8,330 nucleotides of DNA from Nitrospira sp. (GTDB lineage: Bacteria > Nitrospirota > Nitrospiria > Nitrospirales > Nitrospiraceae): NCBI GenBank assembly GCA_015904045.1, contig JABMDG010000394.1:1-8330 (forward strand). The letters run 5' to 3'. The position numbers and the translations under genes are program-made. Shown one piece after another: positions 1-5,927 of this stretch (its first letter is position 1; every line of letters begins with the position of its first letter). The notes below the pieces were generated by a model, which was not told where the DNA came from, searched no databases, and saw nothing but the letters and a program-made list of their open reading frames with translations.

Positions 1-324
1 AAGTCGAGCTCGGGCTCGCCGGCGAGCAATACGCGACCGTTGCACACTCCGGAATGTCCTTCGAGGGATGGCCATGTGAAGAGCGCCCAGGATACCAGAA
101 TCGAGCTCCCGCTTCCTACCCATCAATGCCGTAACCAGGGTGCACGTTCACAGTCAGGCTGCAGCCCCCTCATCAGACAACTTTCTTCAATGAATGCACG
201 AGGATGCAGCCTTCAGCTGCCTATTGCGGTCGGAGAACGCGTTTCACAGGAGCCAGCGCACATCAAGTATTTCTTCCGTCTTCCGATAAGACAAAGAGAC
301 ATCGCACACCAGGGAACATCCACT
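1..324. other. Left-edge region without a supported gene
   Basis: I can support no complete gene here. The frame of the downstream receiver gene is open back to base 1, but its translation before position 325 has no recognisable domain and is rich in Arg, Ser, Gln and Pro, as expected of translated non-coding DNA. Another plus frame is open from base 3 to a TAA at 132-134. Its first codons have GC-rich third positions, so it could be the last ~43 codons of a gene starting outside the window; I do not recognise the peptide. Bases 156-163 and 205-212 form an 8-bp inverted repeat with a 41-nt loop, too weak to call a structure. I found no convincing σ70 -35/-10 pair for the receiver gene. Confidence 0.45.
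311..315 (+). promoter_or_regulatory. Ribosome binding site deciding the receiver start
   Basis: AGGGA lies 9 nt before the ATG at 325. It favours this start over upstream in-frame TTG (40) and ATG (190) codons, which would add residues with no receiver homology. Confidence 0.55.
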
Positions 325-828
325 ATGGTCGGCCCTCGGTCAAGTCCATCGAATTCTCTCCGCCACATTCTCGTCGTCGATGACGACCCCTCCATGCGGT
401 TGCTATGCACCACCAGCCTCAAACATGCCGGCTATCACGTGCGGGAAGCCGAGGGCAGTTTGGAGGCGATGGCCATCTATACCGCCTTGGCCACTCCCAT
501 CGACTTGCTGTTGACCGATCTGTTCCTGCCTCCCGCTGAATTGCAGTTGAGTTCCGGCACAAATCCCTACCCCCGGGTGAATGGACATAATCTGATCCAT
601 CAGATTCTCTCGCTCAAGACGGAACTGCGCGTGCTCTTCATGTCAAGCCATTCCCTGAGCCATCTGGCCGCTCAAGGTATCGAGATCCAACCGGATCGAT
701 TTCTTTCCAAACCGTTCTCCGTGGAAACCTTGCTGGCTCGTGTTGCCGCAGTCCTTGCGCTTCCGCCAATTCATCGTGCCCCCTCGACAGCGTCCGCATC
801 ACCCGGCAGCATCCAGTGGTGTGATTAA
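325..828 (+). CDS. Orphan single-domain response regulator (CheY-like receiver) with a loop insertion
   Basis: A 167-residue receiver domain with no output domain. It probably acts in the cytoplasm by accepting phosphate from a histidine kinase and signalling through protein contact. Visible receiver features are the acidic cluster D19-D21 after strand β1 (HILVVDDD), phospho-acceptor D65 (LLLTD), switch Ser S107 (FMSSH) and the conserved Lys-Pro K129-P130 (LSKPF). The spacing from D65 to S107 and to K129 is 14 residues longer than in the canonical receiver encoded at 3289-4716. The extra stretch lies between P69 and G87, in the loop after the phospho-acceptor. About 20 C-terminal residues are low-complexity. 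I chose the ATG at 325 because AGGGA (311-315) sits 9 nt upstream and the fold starts about 13 residues later. The same frame is open upstream to the window edge, so a longer protein cannot be excluded. No kinase is adjacent on this strand. Confidence 0.85.
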   Translation: MVGPRSSPSNSLRHILVVDDDPSMRLLCTTSLKHAGYHVREAEGSLEAMAIYTALATPIDLLLTDLFLPPAELQLSSGTNPYPRVNGHNLIHQILSLKTELRVLFMSSHSLSHLAAQGIEIQPDRFLSKPFSVETLLARVAAVLALPPIHRAPSTASASPGSIQWCD

Positions 829-912
829 AGCCGCCTGCGGCCTCGCTGGACGTCACACCCCCCTCGACCTGCAACGCCGCCATACCGCCCCTCGCTAAAA
901 ACCGTTGTTTCC

Positions 913-941
913 TTGCCCAGTTCGACCCCCTCGGCTAGACT
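913..941 (+). promoter_or_regulatory. Candidate σ70-type promoter for the nuclease-like fusion gene
   Basis: TTGCCC (913-918) and TAGACT (936-941) are separated by 17 nt, and each matches four of six consensus positions. Transcription would start near 948, only about 7 nt before the ATG at 955, where no Shine-Dalgarno sequence is visible. This would make the mRNA nearly leaderless. The match is moderate and could be chance. Confidence 0.35.
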
Positions 942-954
942 TTCCCACATCGCC

Positions 955-2310
955 ATGGCACGTACACGCGCAGCAGAACACCCTCGCCAGTCACCGAAAA
1001 AGATTTCCCTCGAGGATATTGCCAACGGAACCGCACGACTTCAGGAAGTGCTCGCGGCAATCAATGATTTCAGCCAAGAGGGGTTCCCCTATCGGGATGC
1101 CGCGAGGGCCAAAGCCGAATTACAGCTTCGTGAATGTGTGAAACAGGTCTTTGGCGAACGGTCTCAAGAATATCACGCCTATCAGCACTACACGCTTCAC
1201 ACCTCGAATGATGCGGAGACAGCGCAGAGTATCGCGGCGGTCAAACGCCTGTTACTCATCCTGGACGATAAAAAGCTGGAACTGCAGGGGCTCAAGCCCC
1301 CCCCGGCCGCGCCTGTATCCCCGGGAACCGGTAAAATCAGCCCGGTAAGTACCGCACAAATGCGGATGGTTCCTCCGGCACCATCAACAACGATGGCAAC
1401 CAAGCCGGTACACGCCACCGCCCCCACATCCGTCTTGGTGAGCATGACGACCTCTCTTCCGCCCGTTCCTGCAACAACGGCCAGTCCGCCGCCCCCTCCT
1501 GCACCAGCGCCCTCTATATCGCCGATCTCGACACAGTCGCTTCCCAAAATGCCGGTCCAGCCAACCGCAACCGGCCAATTCCTGAAACCGCAGGCTCCGC
1601 AGCCACCACCTGCTACGCCCGAACCGGTGGCCATCGTACCTCCAGCTCCGCCTGTTGCAGTCCCATTATCTGTCCCAGCACCGCCGCCTCTGTCTCCCCC
1701 TACTCCCGCGGTCTCCCTCGTCCATGAGACCAAACCCGCGCCGACACAACAGGCCGCGCCTGAGCCGGCGCCTCCTACACCCATGACAACAACTCAGCCG
1801 GTCGCCGTCCAGACGGCGCACACTGTTCCTGTCACTCAGCCTCTCTCCGAACCGGAAACGCTGCACTTGATTCGAAAGGTCTGCCTCCGGCTTCATGCCG
1901 TGGCACGCCAGTTACGTCTCAGAACAGACTCGCGCCCGACGGTTGAGATCGACGATGACCACGATTTAGCAGACCTCTTGCGCGCCCTCTTGCGGCTGGA
2001 ATTCGACGAAGTCGGAACCGATGAATGGACGCCCCCCTACTCAGGCGGGACACCGAAAACCACGCTGTTGCTCAATCGGGAACGGATCGCCATCGTGGCA
2101 AAAAAGACTCGACCAGGCCTCACCGACAAGGACATCGCCGAGCAAGTAACGGCGGACACAGGTTTCTACTTAGCCCATAAAAAGTGCACCACCCTCTTTT
2201 GCTTTGTCTACGACCCTGAAGGCCGCATTGGCAGCCCGAAGCGTCTCGAAACGGACTTAACCAACGCCAGCGACCGATACACAGTCGAAGTCCTCGTCGC
2301 ACCAAAGTGA
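955..2310 (+). CDS. Three-part protein: helical N-domain, long Pro-rich linker, degenerate DpnII/MboI-like nuclease domain
   Basis: A 451-residue protein. Residues ~13-113 form a charged, probably helical module (SLEDIANGTARLQEVL, then FPYRDAARAKAELQLREC) that I cannot assign to a named family. Residues ~114-297 are a low-complexity linker rich in Pro, Ala and Thr. Residues ~301-451 match, from memory, the DpnII/MboI-like restriction endonuclease domain seen in many multidomain proteins: DLADLLRALLRLEFDEV, EWTPPYSGG, AKKTRPGLTDKDIAEQ, CFVYDPEGRIGSPKRLETDL. In that family the catalytic D lies in an SR-x-DFLL strand and the E in a VIEVKK strand. Here the equivalents are T370 (PKTTLLL) and V381 (IAIVAKK), with K383 kept. 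The domain is therefore probably inactive as a nuclease and may bind DNA or protein. I chose the ATG at 955 over TTG 913 because the extra 14 residues look non-coding and a candidate promoter covers that TTG. The gene stands alone, with 126 nt before it and 170 nt after it. Confidence 0.8.
   Translation: MARTRAAEHPRQSPKKISLEDIANGTARLQEVLAAINDFSQEGFPYRDAARAKAELQLRECVKQVFGERSQEYHAYQHYTLHTSNDAETAQSIAAVKRLLLILDDKKLELQGLKPPPAAPVSPGTGKISPVSTAQMRMVPPAPSTTMATKPVHATAPTSVLVSMTTSLPPVPATTASPPPPPAPAPSISPISTQSLPKMPVQPTATGQFLKPQAPQPPPATPEPVAIVPPAPPVAVPLSVPAPPPLSPPTPAVSLVHETKPAPTQQAAPEPAPPTPMTTTQPVAVQTAHTVPVTQPLSEPETLHLIRKVCLRLHAVARQLRLRTDSRPTVEIDDDHDLADLLRALLRLEFDEVGTDEWTPPYSGGTPKTTLLLNRERIAIVAKKTRPGLTDKDIAEQVTADTGFYLAHKKCTTLFCFVYDPEGRIGSPKRLETDLTNASDRYTVEVLVAPK
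1297..1304 (+). repeat. C8 homopolymer at the N-domain/linker boundary
   Basis: Eight consecutive C bases encode consecutive Pro codons (AAG CCC CCC CCG) where the helical N-terminal module of the fusion protein gives way to the proline-rich linker. One-base slippage here would separate the N-terminal module from the nuclease-like domain. It may simply reflect proline codon use in a GC-rich genome. Confidence 0.9.
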
Positions 2311-2384
2311 GCCCTATGCAAAAACCCAAACTCAGACAGGTACCTCCGTCAAAAACTCCCCCGACATCGAAGGCCAAAGCCCCG

Positions 2385-2414
2385 TTGACAGTAGCCCCGC
2401 GGGTTGGCTATAGT
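2385..2414 (+). promoter_or_regulatory. Near-consensus σ70 promoter
   Basis: A perfect -35 box TTGACA (2385-2390) is followed after 18 nt by TATAGT (2409-2414), five of six matches to the -10 consensus. The predicted transcription start is near 2421, giving a leader of about 60 nt before the ATG at 2481. It is the best promoter I see in the window. It lies inside an open frame that could be read as an N-terminal extension of the next gene, so it argues for the shorter gene model. Confidence 0.7.
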
Positions 2415-2467
2415 GCCTCCACAACGGCTCCGGCAGAGGTCGCTTATCAGATCCATTTGCCCGAGCC

Positions 2468-2472
2468 AGGAG
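2468..2472 (+). promoter_or_regulatory. Ribosome binding site for the stand-alone Lrp/AsnC-domain gene
   Basis: AGGAG lies 8 nt upstream of the ATG at 2481, exactly where the recognisable domain begins. It decides the start in favour of the 84-residue form over GTG 2307 or ATG 2316. Confidence 0.7.
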
Positions 2473-2480
2473 TCACCCCG

Positions 2481-2735
2481 ATGTCGGATCGGGCTTATAT
2501 CCTGATCAACGTACAACCGGGGCAGACGTCAGCCGTAGTGAAAGCGCTGTCCAACATCAAGGAGATTCTGAAGATCGATCCTTGCTGGGGGAAGCCGGAC
2601 ATCATCACAGTCGTGGAAGTGTCGGATCAGGACGCACTGACGCAACTGGTTCTGAGCCGCATCCACAGCATTGAAGGTGTCACGCAGACGGATACCCACT
2701 TGGTCTACAAGTTAGCGGAGAGTCCAACAAGATGA
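2481..2735 (+). CDS. Stand-alone Lrp/AsnC-type ligand-binding (RAM) domain protein
   Basis: An 84-residue protein that is almost entirely one RAM/Lrp-AsnC C-terminal domain, the αβ sandwich that binds amino acids or other small effectors and oligomerises Lrp regulators. Typical features are strand β1 with the following turn (AYILINVQPGQ, residues 5-15), the helix SAVVKALSNIKEI, the central KPDIITVVEV segment (38-47) and the C-terminal helix DALTQLVLSRIHSIEGV followed by a final strand. There is no helix-turn-helix, so by family knowledge it should not bind DNA alone; such proteins may be effector sensors or partners of full Lrp proteins. The ATG at 2481 is supported by an SD sequence and an upstream promoter. 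The frame is open back to GTG 2307, which overlaps the stop of the previous gene; a 142-residue form would add a Pro/Lys-rich tail with no domain. The gene runs straight into the exported-protein gene. Confidence 0.85.
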   Translation: MSDRAYILINVQPGQTSAVVKALSNIKEILKIDPCWGKPDIITVVEVSDQDALTQLVLSRIHSIEGVTQTDTHLVYKLAESPTR

Positions 2736-2741
2736 TCACAC

Positions 2742-2746
2742 GGAGG
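2742..2746 (+). promoter_or_regulatory. Ribosome binding site deciding the exported-protein start
   Basis: GGAGG lies 6 nt before the ATG at 2753 and 9 nt before the ATG at 2756. It favours these over the ATG at 2732, which overlaps the preceding stop codon but would lengthen the signal peptide n-region by seven residues. Confidence 0.65.
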
Positions 2747-2752
2747 TGCACG

Positions 2753-3232
2753 ATGATGCGACGGACCGGTTGGGCCCTAGTCACCGCAGTGTTCCTTGTA
2801 GGATTGGGCAGCGCGGCACAGGCCGTCGAACCCGATGTCGTTCAAGTTCAGCTCGCCGCCCCCGCAGAGAAAGTCAAAGCGGCCGTCACGGAGGTGTTAA
2901 CCTCCAGCGGCTACACGCGCGTCGAATGGAAAAATGACTCAACGGTGACAACCAACTATCGGGATGAGACCGAGGGTATTCAATACCTGTATGATTGTTG
3001 CTGGGGAGTGATCAAGAACCGCGTCGAAGCCACCGTGACCCCGAGTGGAGATCAGACCACCGACCTTCGGCTACAGGTAATGGCGGAAGGCAAGCGCACC
3101 ATATGGGAAAGCTTCATCCCTGTTCAAACCCCGGCTCCGGAAAGCGCGAACAACCAACTGCGACTGATTAAGAACAAGCTGAAAATCGTCTCGCACCCCT
3201 ACACGACACAGTCCTTTTTTTCAATGAAGTGA
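2753..3232 (+). CDS. Small exported protein of unknown family
   Basis: A 159-residue protein with a clear Sec signal peptide: a basic n-region (MMRRTGW), a hydrophobic core (ALVTAVFLVGLGS) and an AQA cleavage motif after residue 24. It has no lipobox cysteine, so it is probably periplasmic or secreted. The mature part starts with an acidic strand, then a helix (PAEKVKAAVTEVLTSSGY), then alternating β-like segments with a vicinal Cys pair C82-C83 (YLYDCCWGVIKNRVEATV), and ends with a basic segment (RLIKNKLKIVSHP). The order of a helix followed by several strands loosely recalls small helix-grip envelope proteins, but I do not recognise the family and assign no function. An alternative start at 2732 overlaps the preceding stop (ATGA). 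Either way the gene is very close to the RAM-domain gene and probably shares its promoter. It ends 18 nt before a strong hairpin. Confidence 0.75.
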   Translation: MMRRTGWALVTAVFLVGLGSAAQAVEPDVVQVQLAAPAEKVKAAVTEVLTSSGYTRVEWKNDSTVTTNYRDETEGIQYLYDCCWGVIKNRVEATVTPSGDQTTDLRLQVMAEGKRTIWESFIPVQTPAPESANNQLRLIKNKLKIVSHPYTTQSFFSMK

Positions 3233-3250
3233 CGCTCTGCGCGGTTATCT

Positions 3251-3290
3251 GCAACGGCCGCGGCCACGAGGCCGCGGCCGTTGCTGTTTC
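3251..3290. terminator. Perfect 15-bp hairpin, probably a bidirectional terminator between convergent genes
   Basis: The arms at 3251-3265 and 3270-3284 are exact reverse complements and flank a 4-nt loop (ACGA). The stem is very GC-rich (CGGCCGCGGCC core). On the plus strand it is followed by a short T-rich tract (TGTTTC), consistent with intrinsic termination of the exported-protein gene. On the minus strand it begins 5 nt after the stop of the σ54 response regulator but lacks a T-tract, so termination in that direction is less certain. It fills most of the 56-nt convergent gap. Confidence 0.8.
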
Positions 3291-4716
3291 ATGCGTCGCC
3301 GCTTCTTCCTGCCTCTTTTTCAGCTCCTTCAGCTTCCTCGCCAATATCTAAACCGAACCGCTCTGCCATTCGATAGAGCGTACGCCTGTCGATTCCTAGA
3401 ATTTTTGCCGCCTTGACTTTATTTCCCTTGGTTTCCTTCAGCACCAGCATCAAGTGCCGCTTCTCAACTTCCTCGAGCGTCAGTGTCGCATCATTGGCCG
3501 GATCGCCCTGAGGGGACTTCCCCTCTGCCCCATCGATCGATTCTTGCCGGATGGCATCCGGCAAATCCTCCGGCGTCAACAGGGGCCCATGGCTCAGCGA
3601 GACAGCCCGTTCAATCACGTTCTCCAGTTCACGCACATTGCCGGGCCACCGATACTGAGTCAATAACACCATCGTCTTGGGTAACACCCCGTGCACGCCA
3701 TGCGACGAGCCTGCCCTGTATTTCTCAAAGAAGTGATGGACGAGCATGGGAATATCTTCCCGCCGATCCACCAAGGACGGAAGGGTAATCGGCACGACAT
3801 TCAACCGATAAAACAAGTCGTCGCGAAACTTCCCTTCCTTGACGAGCAGCTCCAGATCGCGATTGGTCGCGGCAATGATCCGGACATCAACCTTCACGGA
3901 ACCGGTCCCTCCGACACGGCGCACCTCCTGATCCTGCATCACCCGCAGGAGTTTCACTTGCAGCGCCGGACCAAGTTCTCCGATTTCATCGAGAAACAGG
4001 GTGCCCCCATTGGCGGCTTCAAAGAGACCGGCTTTGTGTCCGACCGCTCCGGTAAACGCCCCCTTTTCATAGCCGAACATTTCGGATTCCAGCAAGGTGT
4101 CCGGCAAGGCGCCGCAATTCACCGGCACAAACGCTTTGTCCCTGCGAGGCCCGTTTGCATGAATCGCCCGAGCAATGAGTTCCTTGCCGGTGCCGCTTTC
4201 TCCTTGGAGCAAGACCGTGCTCCGGCTCTCCGCCACCCGGGCGACCATCTTATACACGTCCAGCATGGCGGTACTGCTTCCCACCAGTGGAGACCAATCA
4301 CTCTTCGTCTTCAATTCTTGACGGAACCGGGCATTTTCTCGAAGAAGCCGGCAATGGTCGAGACTCCGCTTGACCACCAATGTGATCTCTTCCCGCTTAA
4401 ACGGCTTTGCCAGATAGTCGTAGGCGCCTTGCTTGATGGCCTCGATCGCGCCTTGCAGCGATCCAAATGCCGTCAGCACCACGACCGCTGTATTCGGGCT
4501 CATCCGCTTGAATTCGCGCAACACCGTGAGGCCGTCGACAGCGCCCATGCGGATATCGGTCAAGACCACATCCACATGCCCTGCACGCCCGCGGGCGATG
4601 ACCTCCTCACCGCTGGCGAAGGCCTCGACGGCATAGCCCTCTTTCTTCAAGGCGTCGGCCAACAGGTCACGGGCCACCGCATCATCGTCAGCCACGAGAA
4701 CGGTCGCAGGGTGCAT
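3289..4716 (-). CDS. NtrC-family σ54-dependent response regulator
   Basis: A 475-residue transcriptional activator with all three expected parts. The receiver (residues ~4-118) has D10-D12, phospho-acceptor D54 (VVLTD), T82 and K104. The central AAA+ σ54-interaction domain (~143-375) has Walker A GESGTGKE (172-179), an intact GAFTGA loop (219-224) for σ54 contact, Walker [12 protein letters not shown] (238-248), the [14 protein letters not shown] segment and WPGNVREL (357-364). A Fis-type helix-turn-helix lies at the C-terminus ([20 protein letters not shown], 431-450). By family knowledge, phosphorylation drives oligomerisation and ATP-dependent opening of σ54 promoters. The start ATG overlaps the kinase stop by one base (TAATG), with AGGAG (4725-4729) 8 nt upstream inside the kinase gene, which indicates translational coupling. 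I see no convincing σ54 promoter in the window, so its targets are probably elsewhere. The subfamily (AtoC, ZraR, GlrR or other) cannot be fixed. Confidence 0.95.
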   Translation of the reverse strand: MHPATVLVADDDAVARDLLADALKKEGYAVEAFASGEEVIARGRAGHVDVVLTDIRMGAVDGLTVLREFKRMSPNTAVVVLTAFGSLQGAIEAIKQGAYDYLAKPFKREEITLVVKRSLDHCRLLRENARFRQELKTKSDWSPLVGSSTAMLDVYKMVARVAESRSTVLLQGESGTGKELIARAIHANGPRRDKAFVPVNCGALPDTLLESEMFGYEKGAFTGAVGHKAGLFEAANGGTLFLDEIGELGPALQVKLLRVMQDQEVRRVGGTGSVKVDVRIIAATNRDLELLVKEGKFRDDLFYRLNVVPITLPSLVDRREDIPMLVHHFFEKYRAGSSHGVHGVLPKTMVLLTQYRWPGNVRELENVIERAVSLSHGPLLTPEDLPDAIRQESIDGAEGKSPQGDPANDATLTLEEVEKRHLMLVLKETKGNKVKAAKILGIDRRTLYRMAERFGLDIGEEAEGAEKEAGRSGDA

Positions 4717-5879
4717 TAGGCTCTCTCCTCTGCATGTACGGGCTCGGTCTGGAGTCCAGGCAAGACGATGGTCACGGTTGTGCCGCGCCCGATTTCACTG
4801 CTGAGCTCCAGGCTTCCTCCGTGCGCCGCCACGGTTTCGCGGCTCAAGAATAGCCCCAGCCCGGTTCCCTTGCCAACCGCTTTTGTGGTGAAAAACGGTT
4901 CGAATACTTTTTGCGCGTCGGTCTCCGGTATCCCGCATCCCGTATCCTGCACCAGAATCATGACGACGAAGGGCGACATTGCATCGGCCACACGGCGCCC
5001 TCGTTCAAGTTCTTCGGACGAGGCCTCGCGCGCCTCCGTGGAGATCTTGACCGCTCCATGGGAAGGAGTGGCCGCTAACGCGTTGGCCAGCACGTTCACC
5101 AACACTTGGTGCATCTTCTCCGCGTCGGCCCAGATGCGCGGAAGCTGTGCCGGGATGTCTATCGTAAAGGAAATTTCTTTCGCATGGAAGGCCGGTTCCA
5201 TGAGCACGGCCGCAGGGCTGATGACGTCCTCGACAGGCAACCAGTTCGGCTGAGGCTGACGCGGCCGTGTGGACGACAGCAAATCCTGAATAATCCGCAC
5301 CACCCGGGTCAGTTGTTCATCGATCACCGTCACCTGTCTTCTCATCTCAGGCGTCAGCGTCGGCTCTTCCGCCAAGGCCTGCACATGCCAGGCAATCGAG
5401 TGCAGCGGCGTCCCAACTTCATGCGCAACGGACGCCACAAGTTGTCCCACCGCCGCCAGCCGTTCTGATCGATTCAACTGATCCTTCGCCTCCACGAGCT
5501 GCGCGTTTGCCTTCAGCAGATTTTCCGTCTCGCGCGCCAGCGCCGCCCGCGCATCTTCTTCTCGAGCCTTCCGCTCCTCCCAACTCATGCCGAGGTACGC
5601 CACCAGCAATAACACACCGGCCACGACACTGCGATTGATGACCGCCGCCTGAAACCGGCCCGGTTTGGTCGGCTGTAATAAGCCCGAATAAGTGGCCGCC
5701 ACGCAGGCCAGCACGGTCACCAGCATCAGCGTCCGGCTGCGCAGCGTCGCGACGAGCAGTATTGGCAACACATAGCCATACGCGCCGACCACATTCGCGG
5801 GGGCGAATTCTTCGATGATGAAGATGATCAGGAAGCAGGCGGCCGCAACGGACAGGACAAGATGGTTACGCTGCGTCAT
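4716..5879 (-). CDS. Membrane sensor histidine kinase paired with the NtrC-type regulator
   Basis: A 387-residue inner-membrane kinase. The N-terminus has four hydrophobic segments (about residues 7-22, 30-46, 51-68 and 82-98) with only short loops, so sensing is probably within or near the membrane, not by a periplasmic domain. No PAS domain is evident. A charged, probably coiled-coil stretch (~100-140) leads to the dimerisation/phosphotransfer domain with H-box VASVAHEVGTPL (H153). The ATPase domain is complete: N-box QVLVNVLANALAA (N262, N266), G1 QDTGCGIP (312-317), F-box FEPFFTTK (326-333) and G2 GKGTGLGL (336-343). It resembles NtrB/ZraS/AtoS-type kinases that partner σ54 activators. 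It shares one base with the downstream regulator gene. It begins 48 nt after malQ with no terminator visible. No clear SD precedes its ATG, so it may depend on read-through from malQ. The signal sensed is unknown. Confidence 0.93.
   Translation of the reverse strand: MTQRNHLVLSVAAACFLIIFIIEEFAPANVVGAYGYVLPILLVATLRSRTLMLVTVLACVAATYSGLLQPTKPGRFQAAVINRSVVAGVLLLVAYLGMSWEERKAREEDARAALARETENLLKANAQLVEAKDQLNRSERLAAVGQLVASVAHEVGTPLHSIAWHVQALAEEPTLTPEMRRQVTVIDEQLTRVVRIIQDLLSSTRPRQPQPNWLPVEDVISPAAVLMEPAFHAKEISFTIDIPAQLPRIWADAEKMHQVLVNVLANALAATPSHGAVKISTEAREASSEELERGRRVADAMSPFVVMILVQDTGCGIPETDAQKVFEPFFTTKAVGKGTGLGLFLSRETVAAHGGSLELSSEIGRGTTVTIVLPGLQTEPVHAEERA
4725..4729 (-). promoter_or_regulatory. Ribosome binding site for the σ54 regulator, inside the kinase gene
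   Basis: AGGAG on the minus strand lies 8 nt upstream of the regulator ATG (4716) and within the last codons of the kinase. With the TAATG stop/start overlap it supports coupled translation and a fixed kinase:regulator ratio. Confidence 0.7.
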
Positions 5880-5927
5880 GGCCGATCGAGGATGGCACCG
5901 GAATGATCACGTGCACACGGCATGTTC

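Noticed and set aside
156..212. 8-bp inverted repeat AGGCTGCA / TGCAGCCT before the receiver gene as a regulatory RNA structure
   Set aside because: The loop is 41 nt, the stem does not extend, and no riboswitch-like conservation can be judged from one sequence.
835..846. GCCGCCTGCGGC hairpin just after the receiver gene as a terminator
   Set aside because: The stem is only 4-5 bp and no T-tract follows.
913..954. TTG 913 as the start of the nuclease-like fusion gene
   Set aside because: The extra 14 residues carry no domain, no SD precedes the codon, and it overlaps a candidate -35 box. ATG 955 is the simpler start.
955..971. TGGCACG (956-962) as the -24 part of a σ54 promoter
   Set aside because: The expected TTGC -12 element is absent at the right spacing. 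A similar TGGCACGCCAGTTAC near 1900 has TTAC in place of TTGC and lies within coding sequence.
1197..1784. A 195-codon glycine-rich open frame on the minus strand
   Set aside because: It is the complement of the proline-rich linker (Pro codons read as Gly on the other strand), so its composition is explained by the real gene.
2732..2752. ATG 2732 (ATGA overlap) as the start of the exported-protein gene
   Set aside because: GGAGG at 2742-2746 lies downstream of it and is well placed for ATG 2753 or 2756, which also give a more typical signal peptide.
3691..4719. A 342-codon open frame on the plus strand opposite the σ54 regulator
   Set aside because: It is entirely antisense to a gene with complete family motifs, and its translation has no recognisable domain. 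Long antisense frames are common in GC-rich genes.
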